Shown: positions 7,383-16,457, numbered from the stretch's first letter. The stretch is DNA of 27,090 nucleotides from JACNLN01 sp964626495 (GCA_964626495.1 CAZVFT010000024.1:1-27090), one strand, 5' to 3'. Notes: a model not told the origin generated them from the sequence alone. Numbers and translations: made by a program.

Positions 7383-9272
7383 TTATCCCAACTCCACAAG
7401 AATCTCTTTTACTTTTTCTCTAATATGTGGAGAAGTCAGTCCAAGTTGATCGAGTAACGTATCCCGACTTCCGTGCTCAACAAATTTATCAGGAATTCCT
7501 AACCTATGAACACATCCAGAAAAACCGCATTCATTCAGCCGGGATAACACGGCGGATCCGAAACCACCATAAAGAGTTCCCTCTTCGATAGTGAGGACTG
7601 CTTTGAAATTTTTCATAATGAATTGAAGGATTTCTTCATCCATTGGTTTGATGAAACGGGCATTAATCACTGTTGGTTTTTGTCCCACAGTTGTATGAAC
7701 CAATTCATCCACTGCCCTCAGTGTAGCTTCCACCATACTTCCTACTGCTAATATGGCGAGATTTTCACCCTCACGAAGCAACTCCCAGGAACCTATCTCG
7801 ATGATATCGGGATCACCATTCTCATCAAAACGAATGCTAGTGGCTTTTGGATATCGAACGACGAAAGGTCCCCGGCATCGTTCAAGAGCAGTGAAGAGCA
7901 AATTGCGTAATTCATTTCCATCTTTTGGGGCTGAAATTGTGAGTCCGGGTATAGTCTGAAGTAAAGAGATATCGAACACTCCATTATGAGTGGGACCATC
8001 TGGCCCAACAATGCCTGCTCGATCGAGAGCAAAGATGACGGGTATTTTTTGCAGGGCTACATCGTGAAAGACCATATCATAAGCTCTCTGGAAAAAAGTA
8101 GAATAAATAGCCACAATGGGTCGCAAACCTGATGCTGCGAGACCTCCAGAAAAGGTAACTGCGTGCCCTTCAGCAATCCCACTGTCGTAAAACCGGTCGG
8201 GATATTTCTTCGCAAATTCTACAAGACCTGTCCCTTCCCGCATTGCAGCTACCACAGCATAGATGGAGTCATCTTTTTCAGCAAGCTCACAAATAACTTT
8301 TCCAAATACTTCATTGTAAGCTGGCGCTGTTTCTTTCTTTTTCCCATCATCTGGACTTTTATCAGGAATGCTGTAATACTTCAGAGGATCTGCTTCTATC
8401 TCAGGTTTCCCGATTCCTTTCCGAGTCAAAACATGGACTACTGCAGGGTAGTGAAAATCTTTGAGATTTTCAAATGTCTCTATCATTCCCTCCAGATTAT
8501 GTCCCTCAATAGGTCCAAAATAACGAATTCCCAATTCCTCAAAAATCATCCCCGGCACGATAAAACTTTTCAGTCCTTCCTGTAATGTGTGAAGAAATTT
8601 ACGGATGGTTCTTGAACCTCTGGGTAGCCTCCCTGTTAGCTTCCATATCTCATCTCGTACTCGATTGTAGAGAGGATTTGTCACCACCCTTGTCAGGTAA
8701 CGAGATATTGCTCCCACTGTGGGAGAGATGGACATCTGGTTGTCATTTAGGACAATTAATAGTTGATTTTTAAGATTGGAAGCATTATTCAAACCCTCGA
8801 AGGACAGACCCCCTGTTAAGGCTCCATCTCCAATAATAGCAACCACTCGATGCTTTTCCCCCTTGATATCCCGAGCTTTTGCCATTCCCAGTGCCACAGA
8901 AATAGAAGTACTGGCATGACCTGCATCAAAGACATCATACTCGCTCTCACAACTTCTCGGGAAACCACTGATTCCACCATATTTCCGTAATGTTGGAAAT
9001 TCATCCCGCCTTCCGGTTATGATTTTGTGAGCGTAAGTTTGGTGACCTACATCCCAGACTAACAGGTCATTGGGTGTTTCAAATACCCTGTGTAAAGCCA
9101 CAGTTAAATCCACTACCCCTAAGGGCGATGATAGATGCCCCCCCTTATTTTCCACCACCTCAATAATATATCTCCGCAACTCTTCACAGACCAATTTCAA
9201 CTCTGACATTGACATATGTCGGAGATCAGCTGGTGAATCCACACGATGTAAAATTTTAAATTTAGTTTGCAT
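7383..9272 (-). CDS. dxs: 1-deoxy-D-xylulose-5-phosphate synthase
   Basis: This enzyme condenses pyruvate and glyceraldehyde 3-phosphate with thiamine diphosphate and opens the non-mevalonate isoprenoid pathway. The 629-residue length is normal. Landmarks are His46 in GGHLSSPLG, the DAGHAS segment at 116-121, the thiamine diphosphate site GDGALTGG (148-155) with NDNQMS at 176-181, and IAEGHAVTF with the catalytic Glu in the pyrimidine domain. The family usually has Gln where this protein has Gly in AEGHA. ATG start with AGGAG eight bases upstream, inside the end of pdxT; the gap is only three bases. It is the last gene of the nrnA-ispH-pdxS-pdxT-dxs unit. ispH, of the same pathway, lies three genes upstream. 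Confidence 0.96.
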   Translation of the reverse strand: MQTKFKILHRVDSPADLRHMSMSELKLVCEELRRYIIEVVENKGGHLSSPLGVVDLTVALHRVFETPNDLLVWDVGHQTYAHKIITGRRDEFPTLRKYGGISGFPRSCESEYDVFDAGHASTSISVALGMAKARDIKGEKHRVVAIIGDGALTGGLSFEGLNNASNLKNQLLIVLNDNQMSISPTVGAISRYLTRVVTNPLYNRVRDEIWKLTGRLPRGSRTIRKFLHTLQEGLKSFIVPGMIFEELGIRYFGPIEGHNLEGMIETFENLKDFHYPAVVHVLTRKGIGKPEIEADPLKYYSIPDKSPDDGKKKETAPAYNEVFGKVICELAEKDDSIYAVVAAMREGTGLVEFAKKYPDRFYDSGIAEGHAVTFSGGLAASGLRPIVAIYSTFFQRAYDMVFHDVALQKIPVIFALDRAGIVGPDGPTHNGVFDISLLQTIPGLTISAPKDGNELRNLLFTALERCRGPFVVRYPKATSIRFDENGDPDIIEIGSWELLREGENLAILAVGSMVEATLRAVDELVHTTVGQKPTVINARFIKPMDEEILQFIMKNFKAVLTIEEGTLYGGFGSAVLSRLNECGFSGCVHRLGIPDKFVEHGSRDTLLDQLGLTSPHIREKVKEILVELG

Positions 9273-9275
9273 TGG

Positions 9276-9869
9276 TCAGGCTCCTGGCTGATAGACAGTA
9301 CCTTTTATCGAATTTATTAACATTTGGTGTACTACAGTGCTACTGGACAGTTCAGGATGAAATGTCGTGGCTAAATGAATTCCTTCTCTGACAAATACAG
9401 GATCACCATTGAGAGAAGCCAAAACCTTCACGTTCTTACCTACTTTAAGAACACGAGGAGCACGAATAAATACTCCCGAGATAGTTTCTTTATTCCCATT
9501 CACCATCACGTCAATAGAGTGAGTGAAAGAATCTACCTGCCTTCCGTATGCATTCCGTTTAACTTCTATATCAATAAGGGATAACGTCTCCAGTTTTGGA
9601 TCATTAGCCTTTTTTGCCATAAGAATCATTCCTGCACAAGTTCCAAATATTGGTTTTGATTCAGAAAACTTAACTATTTTATCTCGAATATGGATAAAAT
9701 CCATCAGTTTTATAATAGTCGTCGATTCACCACCGGGAATAACCAATGCCTGGCAACGATCAAGTTCATCAGGATATCGTACATTTATTGAGTTGATGCC
9801 CAGACGATTTAACAACTGGGAGTGCTTCTTATATGCTCCCTGTAGTCCAAGAACTCCAATAGTTAACAC
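9276..9869 (-). CDS. pdxT: Pyridoxal 5'-phosphate synthase glutaminase subunit
   Basis: PdxT hydrolyses glutamine and passes ammonia to PdxS. It is a class I (triad) glutaminase. The sequence has GLQGAY near the start, the oxyanion loop IPGGEST, the nucleophile Cys78 in FGTCAGM, and TTFHPELS holding the His and Glu of the triad. I chose the GTG at 9869 (197 residues) over a TTG two codons upstream. The GTG overlaps the pdxS stop by one base (TAGTG) and has GAGG six bases upstream, whereas the TTG would sit almost on the ribosome site. Neighbouring pdxS is its obligate partner. Confidence 0.95.
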   Translation of the reverse strand: MLTIGVLGLQGAYKKHSQLLNRLGINSINVRYPDELDRCQALVIPGGESTTIIKLMDFIHIRDKIVKFSESKPIFGTCAGMILMAKKANDPKLETLSLIDIEVKRNAYGRQVDSFTHSIDVMVNGNKETISGVFIRAPRVLKVGKNVKVLASLNGDPVFVREGIHLATTFHPELSSSTVVHQMLINSIKGTVYQPGA

Positions 9870-10750
9870 TACCAACCTCGATCTTGCAGTCTTTGTTCCT
9901 CAGGGATTTCAGACATATCAAGTCCCTTCATTGCTTCCTTCAACCCATAAGATGCCTCCCCAATTTTTTCGGGATCATCGTAGTATGTAACAGCAGCAAC
10001 GATGGCTTTCGCTCTTTCTGACGGATCTTCTGACTTAAAAATTCCAGAACCAACAAAAACACTCTCTGCACCAAGTTGCATCATCAGGGAAGCGTCAGCG
10101 GGTGTTGCCACACCACCAGCAGCAAAATTCGGAACGGGAAGTCTTCCAAGTTTTGCCACCTGTTTCACCAGAGTGTAGGGTGCTCCAAGTTCTTTGGATT
10201 TTGCCATCAATACTTCATCATCTAATGTCGTGAGCTCCTTAATCCCTGATTGTACCAGTCGCATATGTCGAACTGCTTCGACGATATTCCCGCTGCCAGC
10301 TTCACCCTTTGTCCTGATAAGAGCAGCTCCCTCACCAATCCGCCGGAGTGCTTCACCCAGATCCCTGCACCCACAAACAAAGGGGACTTTGAATGAATGC
10401 TTGTTTATGTGATTTTTCTCATCGGCTGGGGTTAACACTTCACTTTCATCAATAAAATCAACACCAAGAGCTTCCAGTATCTGTGCTTCAGCAAAATGAC
10501 CAATCCGGCACTTTGCCATTACTGGAATAGAGACCATTTTCTGAATTTCCTTGATCATCTTGGGATCTGACATTCGAGCGATTCCCCCTTCCTCACGAAT
10601 ATCCGCAGGAATTCGCTCAAGAGCCATCACAGCTACAGCGCCACTATCTTCTGCTATTTTCGCTTGCTCAGATGTAGTCACATCCATAATCACCCCGCCC
10701 TTGAGCATCTCCGCCAGCCCTACCTTGACTTCAAAGGATCCTTTCTTCAT
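9869..10750 (-). CDS. pdxS: Pyridoxal 5'-phosphate synthase lyase subunit
   Basis: PdxS makes pyridoxal phosphate from ribose 5-phosphate, glyceraldehyde 3-phosphate and ammonia, with PdxT providing the ammonia. The 293-residue protein is full length and strongly conserved. Asp23 lies in VIMDVT, the imine-forming Lys80 in MAKCRIGH and the second Lys148 in RTKGEAGSGN. ATG start with GGAGG seven bases upstream, at the end of ispH; the gap is two bases. This is the deoxyxylulose-independent route to vitamin B6, although the operon also carries dxs. Confidence 0.98.
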   Translation of the reverse strand: MKKGSFEVKVGLAEMLKGGVIMDVTTSEQAKIAEDSGAVAVMALERIPADIREEGGIARMSDPKMIKEIQKMVSIPVMAKCRIGHFAEAQILEALGVDFIDESEVLTPADEKNHINKHSFKVPFVCGCRDLGEALRRIGEGAALIRTKGEAGSGNIVEAVRHMRLVQSGIKELTTLDDEVLMAKSKELGAPYTLVKQVAKLGRLPVPNFAAGGVATPADASLMMQLGAESVFVGSGIFKSEDPSERAKAIVAAVTYYDDPEKIGEASYGLKEAMKGLDMSEIPEEQRLQDRGW

Positions 10751-10752
10751 TC

Positions 10753-11604
10753 TTATACCTCCGCAATAGATTTTGAAATTTCTTCAATTTTAAATTTTAC
10801 TTCCTCAATTAAATAATCAGGAGTTGATGAACCAGCGGAAATGCCAACTTTTTCAATCCCGTTAAACCACGCAGGATCAATATCCTTGGCTGAATTTACC
10901 TGATACGTTTTTGGATTAATCTGCCGAGAAAGTTGAGTCAACCGCTTGGAATTTGCACTTATAAAAGATCCGATAATAATCATCAGGTCGCTTTCCGAAG
11001 CTAATTGTTTAATTTGTTCTTGATTACGTTTGGTCGGAAAACAGATAGTATTTACAACCTGAAGATCAAATACTTTTGTGATCAATACATCAATAATTGT
11101 CTGGACATTTTCGATTGTCTGAGTAGATTGGCACACAACACCAGCTCGTTTCATTTTGGGAAGCTGCCGAGCCTCCTCAGGAGTTGCCACTACAATTGAA
11201 TCCTTCACCTGGCTAGCAATTCCTGATACTTCATCGTGTCCGTGATCCCCGATAATAATAACGTGCCTATCGTTGGCTTCAAGCTTTTTCACCTCATCGT
11301 GAATTTCCCGAACTAAAGGACACGTGGCATCAATAATATTCATCTCTTTTTGCTGTGCTTTTCTCCATAAAGAGTCGGTGGCTCCATGAGCACGAAATAG
11401 CACGGGGCATTCTTTCGGAATATCATCGAGGACTTCCACAACTTTTGCTCCAGCATCTTCCAAGTCTTTTATCACATTCTCATTATGAACTATGTGACCT
11501 AACATATATACATCACCATATTCATCAGCTGCTTTGAATGCAAGGTTTACTGCATTTCGAACGCCAAAACAGTATCCAGCATCTTCCACAATCACAATCT
11601 TCAT
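10753..11604 (-). CDS. ispH: 4-hydroxy-3-methylbut-2-enyl diphosphate reductase
   Basis: IspH (LytB) is the iron-sulfur enzyme of the last step of the non-mevalonate pathway and yields IPP and DMAPP. The three cluster cysteines are present: Cys12 (GYCFGVRNAV), Cys95 (DATCPLV) and Cys188 (NTICFPTKRNQ). The substrate-binding His in LGHIVHN, His73 in RAHGA and Glu125 in HGHDEVSG are also there. At 283 residues the length is typical for the short form, with no S1-domain extension. ATG start overlapping the upstream stop (ATGA). In one unit with dxs, the first enzyme of the same pathway. Confidence 0.97.
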   Translation of the reverse strand: MKIVIVEDAGYCFGVRNAVNLAFKAADEYGDVYMLGHIVHNENVIKDLEDAGAKVVEVLDDIPKECPVLFRAHGATDSLWRKAQQKEMNIIDATCPLVREIHDEVKKLEANDRHVIIIGDHGHDEVSGIASQVKDSIVVATPEEARQLPKMKRAGVVCQSTQTIENVQTIIDVLITKVFDLQVVNTICFPTKRNQEQIKQLASESDLMIIIGSFISANSKRLTQLSRQINPKTYQVNSAKDIDPAWFNGIEKVGISAGSSTPDYLIEEVKFKIEEISKSIAEV

Positions 11605-12644
11605 TTCAAAAACCCATTACTTATTTGACTTTTGATAACCCTCACTGTTTTTGATACTACATATTCAACCGCCTGGTCAAGGGGAAGTTCCACCGTGGCA
11701 CCAGCTGCAAAATCATGACCGCCACCACCCAATTCTCGAGCAAGATCACCTATCCTAACCTTACCTTTCGATCGATAGTTAACTCGACACTGATTAGAAT
11801 CAAGTTCGCTTATCATCAATACCACTTCAACGCCATGAATGGTTCTTACATAATCACTAAACCCAGAGATTTCATCATACGTAGCATGTGAAGACTTCAA
11901 CATCTTTTTAGTTATCACAAACCATGTCAGTTTACCGTCACAGTCCAGTTGTACAGTTGCAAGGGCTGATGCTAATAACCGAATTCGTTTGATAGAACCT
12001 GATTCATAAACATTTTGATAAATTTCGTAAGGATTAACCCCTAAGGCAATTAATTCACCAGCCATTTTATGTGCGTCTTCATTTGTATTACTGAATCTAA
12101 ACGATCCAGTATCCGTCATCAATGCAGTATAAAGACCTTGAACAACATTACGGGTGAAAACTTTATCATATTCCGATGATGATACAGCATATTTTAAGTA
12201 ATCAAAAACAAGCACACCAGTTGCTGATGCAGAAGTATCATGAATGAAGTATGTAAAACCATTAGGGATGGGGTGCGGATGATGATCGAAGGACAAAGTT
12301 GGGGTATTCATAAGTTTTAAATCTTTCCCTAACTGGTTCAAACGACTATAATCTCCAACATCAAAAATAATCGCAAGGTCGGCACTCATCACCCAGCCTG
12401 AATGAATTAAACTATCATAAATCTCAAATTTTACATTCTCACTTAAAAATTCATATTCACGAGAAAGAGAGGAGGGATTGAAAATTCGACATTCTTTCTG
12501 TTGTCCCAGCAAATAATGATAGAAAGCTACCTGTGATCCTACACCATCCCCATCGGGATTAACATGGGTTGTGAGCACAATCTGTTGAGCATCAGAAATA
12601 ATGTCGTGAATCACATCCCATTTTCTATCTAATTGAGTATTCAT
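11601..12644 (-). CDS. nrnA: DHH/DHHA1 family phosphoesterase, NrnA-like
   Basis: The 347-residue protein has the two domains of bifunctional oligoribonuclease/pAp phosphatase NrnA. The DHH domain shows HVNPDGDGVGS (27-37), IIFDVGD (93-99), FDHHPHP (119-125) and LMTDTGSFRFS, which carry the metal-binding Asp and His residues. The DHHA1 domain ends with GGGHDFAAGA near residue 310. NrnA removes nanoRNAs and 3'-phosphoadenosine 5'-phosphate. Specificity is inferred from the domain layout. I chose the ATG at 12644; a TTG four codons upstream is possible, and both have weak ribosome sites. It opens the five-gene unit and overlaps ispH by four bases. Confidence 0.85.
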   Translation of the reverse strand: MNTQLDRKWDVIHDIISDAQQIVLTTHVNPDGDGVGSQVAFYHYLLGQQKECRIFNPSSLSREYEFLSENVKFEIYDSLIHSGWVMSADLAIIFDVGDYSRLNQLGKDLKLMNTPTLSFDHHPHPIPNGFTYFIHDTSASATGVLVFDYLKYAVSSSEYDKVFTRNVVQGLYTALMTDTGSFRFSNTNEDAHKMAGELIALGVNPYEIYQNVYESGSIKRIRLLASALATVQLDCDGKLTWFVITKKMLKSSHATYDEISGFSDYVRTIHGVEVVLMISELDSNQCRVNYRSKGKVRIGDLARELGGGGHDFAAGATVELPLDQAVEYVVSKTVRVIKSQISNGFLK

Positions 12645-12971
12645 TCTTATCTTCAAAACTCAAAAATTCAATGTTTTTATAACTAATTAGTTTAAGTTAA
12701 AACTTTAGTCTTTTTCAAGTATTACCCTGACTTTTCAACACTCCAATTTTTTGAGTAGACATAATATTTCATATACAAATATTCATGTTGTTTGGACTAC
12801 TGTGTAAGGGGAAAATAATTGACGAATAAACATAGTAGCTATGGCTCTTCTTTAAATTTTCCTGGTGAATTCAAAAAATATTTATACACCACGTTATGTT
12901 CCCAAAATCTCCTATTTTCATATTATCCTAAGAAAATGGATAAATATATGACTCAAAATGATAGTATCTAC
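12645..12971. other. Gene-free gap between dprA and nrnA
   Basis: This is the longest gap in the window, about 327 bases. It is strongly AT-rich. I see no tRNA or small RNA shape, no convincing coding frame on either strand and no clear intrinsic terminator for dprA. The only candidate signal is a weak promoter near 12689-12718. Confidence 0.6.
12689..12718 (-). promoter_or_regulatory. Weak candidate promoter for the nrnA-ispH-pdxST-dxs unit
   Basis: On the minus strand TTGAAA (12718-12713) is followed after 18 bases by TAAACT (12694-12689), matching the sigma70 hexamers at five and four of six positions. The unit needs a promoter in this gap, but in DNA this AT-rich such matches are common. 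Confidence 0.28.
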
Positions 12972-14069
12972 TTAAATATTACGAACAAAATGTTTCCCGC
13001 TTAACTGACTTATAGATCCCTTCAGCTCCATTGATAAAAGAATTGTCAGTGCCTTGGAAGGATCCATGCTGGTTTGTTGGAGAATATCGTCAATATGTTT
13101 TGGTTCATCAGAAAGAAGATTGTAAATACCCCTTTCCTCCCTGCTGAGATCCAGCTTTATCTCCTTTTGTACCGGTCGTTTTGGGTGTCGAAGTTGATTT
13201 TTCAATGCATCCAGAATTTGATCAACATCATGTACAGGAATGGCGCCATGTCGAATAAGTCTAAGGCAACCAATACTGTTTTTATCTGTCAACCTGCCTG
13301 GTACAGCAAATACATCTCTATTCTGATCCACTGCGTTAAATGCAGTTAAAAGAGCACCACTGCGATTTCCGGCTTCAACAACAATGGTAGCGTGACTCAT
13401 TCCGCTAATAATGCGGTTACGTTGGGGAAAGTTTACAGCATCAGGTTTTGTTCCAAAGGGGAATTCTGAAACAAAAACACCGTTTTCACTAAATAAGGAT
13501 ACCATTTTCTTATTGACATCTGGATATATGATGTCAAGTCCACTCCCCATCACTGCTATAGTTCTACCCCCTGCTCTCAAAGCAGACTGGTGAGCAACAC
13601 CATCCACCCCTTTTGCAAAACCACTAACAATTGTAATACCAGATTTTGCCAGTCCCTCTGCAAGTTTTTGAGCAATATTTCTACCATATGGTGTAGGCAT
13701 CCTGGTACCAACAATAGCTATTGAATCAATATCATTCTCTGTAAAAGTGCCTTTTATAAAAAGTATCACAGGGGGATCATAAATCTTTTTCAATAAAAAA
13801 GGATATTCATCGTCCCAGAAAGTAATAATGGTAACCCCCAGACTTTCTCCCTTTTTGATCTGTTCATTAACAAAAGAGTTGGGTTTATAATTAAGAATTT
13901 TTTCCGCTATCTTCATATTGATACCATCGATCCGGCACAATTCCTGAACAGAGGACGTAAACACATAAGCTGGATCTTTAAACACCCTCATCAGGGAGCG
14001 GATCCGCATATGACCCAACCCATCAATACAGGTCAAATGTATAAGAGATTTTAGACTATCAGTGGTCAT
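12972..14069 (-). CDS. dprA: DNA-processing protein DprA
   Basis: DprA protects incoming single-stranded DNA in natural transformation and loads RecA on it. The 365-residue protein has an N-terminal helical (SAM/HhH-like) part, then the Rossmann-like core with IVGTRMPTPYG, IVSGFAKGVDGVAHQSAL, VMGSGLDIIYP, NFPQRNRIISG and VVEAGNRSGALLTA, and a C-terminal winged helix from about 305 (HIDDILQQTSM). All parts are present, so it should be active. The start ATG lies inside the end of obg; the two genes overlap by 11 bases. comEA and pilus-like genes 6-7 kb upstream support a working DNA-uptake route, although DprA also occurs in non-competent bacteria. Confidence 0.95.
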   Translation of the reverse strand: MTTDSLKSLIHLTCIDGLGHMRIRSLMRVFKDPAYVFTSSVQELCRIDGINMKIAEKILNYKPNSFVNEQIKKGESLGVTIITFWDDEYPFLLKKIYDPPVILFIKGTFTENDIDSIAIVGTRMPTPYGRNIAQKLAEGLAKSGITIVSGFAKGVDGVAHQSALRAGGRTIAVMGSGLDIIYPDVNKKMVSLFSENGVFVSEFPFGTKPDAVNFPQRNRIISGMSHATIVVEAGNRSGALLTAFNAVDQNRDVFAVPGRLTDKNSIGCLRLIRHGAIPVHDVDQILDALKNQLRHPKRPVQKEIKLDLSREERGIYNLLSDEPKHIDDILQQTSMDPSKALTILLSMELKGSISQLSGKHFVRNI

Positions 14070-15042
14070 CTACATCTATAAATGAAGAGAGATATTTTAT
14101 TAAATTATCCAGACCAAACCCTGTTACTGATGAAATAGCAACTACCTTAATACCTTGAATCTCGTCGGGTACTTCAGTTTTACTGTGGTCAATAAGATCC
14201 ATTTTTGTCAGTATTATGATTTTTGGCTTTCTTTGTAGATTTTCACTGTATTCCAAGAGTTCTTGTTTCATCGTCTTGAAATCTTTATCCCAACTCTCCC
14301 TGCTTACATCAATCAGTAGAGCTATCAGCGATGTTCGTTCAATGTGCTTTAAGAATCGATGTCCAAGTCCTTTCCCTGAACTTGCCCCTTCGATCAATCC
14401 CGGAATATCTGCCATTACAAACGATTTAAATTCACCATATTTCACAATTCCGAGATGAGGTTGCAGAGTAGTGAACGGATAATCAGCAATTTTAGGTCTA
14501 GCGGAAGATAGTCTGGATAAAAGTGTCGATTTCCCAGCATTTGGTAAGCCCACCAACCCCACATCAGCAAGCAATTTTAACTCAATTTCATAAACAAATT
14601 CTTCCCCAACTTTCCCTGACTCAGCATAATGAGGTGTCTGACGGGTAGATGTTGCAAATTCACAATTACCTTTCCCACCTTTCCCTCCCCTCGCCGCTAC
14701 AAATTGATCTCCAGAGTTAGATAAATCTGCCTGAATTTCCTCCTCACCCTCAAGACGACAAACAGTTCCCAATGGAACCTGAATATTGATATCCTTTCCA
14801 TTTTTGCCGGTTTTTTTTGCTCCTGAACCATCGCGTCCATTATCCGCTCGATAAAGCTTATGATATTTTATATCCTGCAGGGTGTTAAGTTGAGGATTTA
14901 CATTGAAAATGACGTGTCCCCCTCGACCGCCGCTACCACCATCAGGACCCCCTTTTGGTATATACTTCTCACGCCGGAAGCTAACACATCCATTACCCCC
15001 TTTACCAGCAATCACCTTAATCTTTGCGTAATCAACAAACAA
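14059..15042 (-). CDS. obg: Obg-family GTPase
   Basis: Obg (CgtA) binds the large ribosomal subunit and links its assembly to growth and stress. The glycine-rich Obg fold occupies about 1-158 (KGGPDGGSGGRGGHV at 30-44). The G domain follows with GLPNAGKS at 165-172, DIPGLIEGAS as the switch II region and TKMDLID as the base-recognition motif. At 327 residues it ends after the G domain and lacks the C-terminal OCT domain found in some homologues, which is a common short form. TTG start, chosen because MFVDYAKIKV matches the family N-terminus; the ribosome site is weak. Confidence 0.96.
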   Translation of the reverse strand: MFVDYAKIKVIAGKGGNGCVSFRREKYIPKGGPDGGSGGRGGHVIFNVNPQLNTLQDIKYHKLYRADNGRDGSGAKKTGKNGKDINIQVPLGTVCRLEGEEEIQADLSNSGDQFVAARGGKGGKGNCEFATSTRQTPHYAESGKVGEEFVYEIELKLLADVGLVGLPNAGKSTLLSRLSSARPKIADYPFTTLQPHLGIVKYGEFKSFVMADIPGLIEGASSGKGLGHRFLKHIERTSLIALLIDVSRESWDKDFKTMKQELLEYSENLQRKPKIIILTKMDLIDHSKTEVPDEIQGIKVVAISSVTGFGLDNLIKYLSSFIDVDDH

Positions 15043-15060
15043 TAATTTTATCTTCTGAGA

Positions 15061-15089
15061 ATTTAAATTTGTTCAATTTATATCTTCAA
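15061..15089 (-). promoter_or_regulatory. Weak candidate promoter for obg-dprA
   Basis: TTGAAG (15089-15084, minus strand) and TTAAAT (15066-15061) are 17 bases apart, each matching the sigma70 consensus at four of six positions. The leader would be very short. Confidence 0.25.
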
Positions 15090-15196
15090 AATCAAATTGA
15101 TTATGAGATAGGTTGATAGTTTGGAATGTATCAGATCCAAATTGAAATAAAAGTTGCATACGGAACTATTTTCCCGTGTTTGATCACTGACTCACA

Positions 15197-15227
15197 AATA
15201 AAAAGGGGAGAGCATGTTTTCCCCCTT
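15197..15227 (-). terminator. Intrinsic terminator of the fmdB-icd unit
   Basis: On the minus strand AAGGGG (15227-15222) pairs with CCCCTT (15208-15203), extended by a G-T pair, around an 11-base loop. A TTTTTATTTG tract follows directly. It lies about 37 bases after the stop of the isocitrate dehydrogenase gene and is the most convincing terminator in the window. Confidence 0.8.
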
Positions 15228-15263
15228 ACAAACATCACTTGAGCCTATTGGTCTATATTTTGT

Positions 15264-16457
15264 TTACTGGTAGGATCGCCATTTTTTTTCGATGTCCGAA
15301 TCCATAACAGTTTCCATAAGATAATCGCAGAAATCTCTACCGGTGGCACCTGTATCCCTTCCGGTCATGACGTATTTCCTCTCATACTGACCGGTAATGT
15401 CAAGAGCCATCTCAAGTTTATTTCCTTTATCTGGATACCCGATGTGATTTAAAAGCATCGCTCCAGCACGGATGATACTACTCGGGTCGGCATATTTAGC
15501 TCGCCCTTCTTTCACCATTCTAGGAGCTGAGCCGTGAATGGCTTCGAACATAGCGTATTTCCTTCCTATGTTGGCTGAACCAGCTGTGCCCACTCCTCCC
15601 TGAAATTCAGCCGCTTCATCAGTAAGAATATCTCCATATAGATTTGGTAATGCAACCACCCGGAATTGCGTACGACGTTTGGGATCCACAAGCTTTGCCG
15701 TCATTATGTCAATGTACCAATCGTCCACATCGATTGCAGGATATTCTTTAGCGATTTCATATCCTATCTTAAGAAATTTACCATCTGTAGTTTTGACAAC
15801 ATTCGCTTTGGTTACAAGTGTCAGCTTATTGATCTTGTTCTTGTTGGCATATTCAAAAGCAAGACGAATGATTCGTTCCGAGCCTTGAGTGGTTGTGACC
15901 GTGAAATCAATTGCCAAATCGTCCGTCACATCAATACCGTTGCTGCCCAAGGCATAGGAACCTTCAGTGTTTTCTCGAAAAAATATCCAGTCAATCCCTT
16001 CATTTGGCACTCGGACCGGTCTCACATTTGCAAAGAGGTCTAATTCTTTCCGCATTGCCACATTGGCACTCTCAATATTTGGCCATGGATCTCCCTTTCG
16101 TGGAGTGGTGGTCGGACCTTTAAGACTAACATGACACTTTTTAATTTCCTCAAGGACATCATCGGGAATGGCTTTATTTACCTCTGCCCGTTTTTCTATA
16201 GTCAAACCCTCTATATTCCGAAACTCCACTTTGCCAACGTCAAGTTCATCCTTAAGAATAAATTCCATCACACGCCTGGCTTCAGCCGCTATGAAAGGTC
16301 CAATTCCATCCCCACCAACAAACCCAATAATGATTGGCTTCAATTCTGAATAGTTAGTCTGCTCCTCGCCTGCCTTTATCCTATCAACACGGGCTATTTG
16401 CTGACGAAGAAGGTTACCGAAATGCTCCCTTGCCTTTTCAATGACATGATTTGTCAT
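15264..16457 (-). CDS. icd: Isocitrate/isopropylmalate dehydrogenase family, probable isocitrate dehydrogenase
   Basis: The 397-residue protein belongs to the beta-decarboxylating dehydrogenases. Substrate-site residues match E. coli isocitrate dehydrogenase: Ser130, Asn132, Arg136 and Arg146 (Ser113, Asn115, Arg119, Arg129 in E. coli, same spacing), Arg161 and Tyr168 in RENTEGSY, a Lys in VTKANVVK, and Asp276/Asp280 in NLYGDILTDE. The Ser-x-Asn pair favours isocitrate over isopropylmalate. The cofactor segment HGSAPRMV has neither the Lys-Tyr of the NADP enzyme nor the Asp-Ile typical of NAD forms, so cofactor use is open. The loop GDGIGPF has Phe where Glu is usual. About 40 extra N-terminal residues precede the fold. 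Strong AAGGAGG ribosome site; 20 bases behind fmdB. Confidence 0.82.
   Translation of the reverse strand: MTNHVIEKAREHFGNLLRQQIARVDRIKAGEEQTNYSELKPIIIGFVGGDGIGPFIAAEARRVMEFILKDELDVGKVEFRNIEGLTIEKRAEVNKAIPDDVLEEIKKCHVSLKGPTTTPRKGDPWPNIESANVAMRKELDLFANVRPVRVPNEGIDWIFFRENTEGSYALGSNGIDVTDDLAIDFTVTTTQGSERIIRLAFEYANKNKINKLTLVTKANVVKTTDGKFLKIGYEIAKEYPAIDVDDWYIDIMTAKLVDPKRRTQFRVVALPNLYGDILTDEAAEFQGGVGTAGSANIGRKYAMFEAIHGSAPRMVKEGRAKYADPSSIIRAGAMLLNHIGYPDKGNKLEMALDITGQYERKYVMTGRDTGATGRDFCDYLMETVMDSDIEKKWRSYQ

Noticed and set aside
8163..8585. A 140-codon open frame on the plus strand
   Set aside because: It lies wholly inside dxs, antisense to a conserved, complete protein, and has no ribosome site or recognisable motif.
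9523..9990. A 155-codon open frame on the plus strand
   Set aside because: It runs antisense across pdxT and the end of pdxS, both intact and highly conserved.
12819..13004. A 61-codon open frame on the plus strand in the dprA-nrnA gap
   Set aside because: It is AT-rich, has no ribosome site, resembles nothing and runs into the 3' end of dprA.
15666..16043. A 125-codon open frame on the plus strand
   Set aside because: It is antisense to the isocitrate dehydrogenase catalytic core and has no sequence feature of its own.
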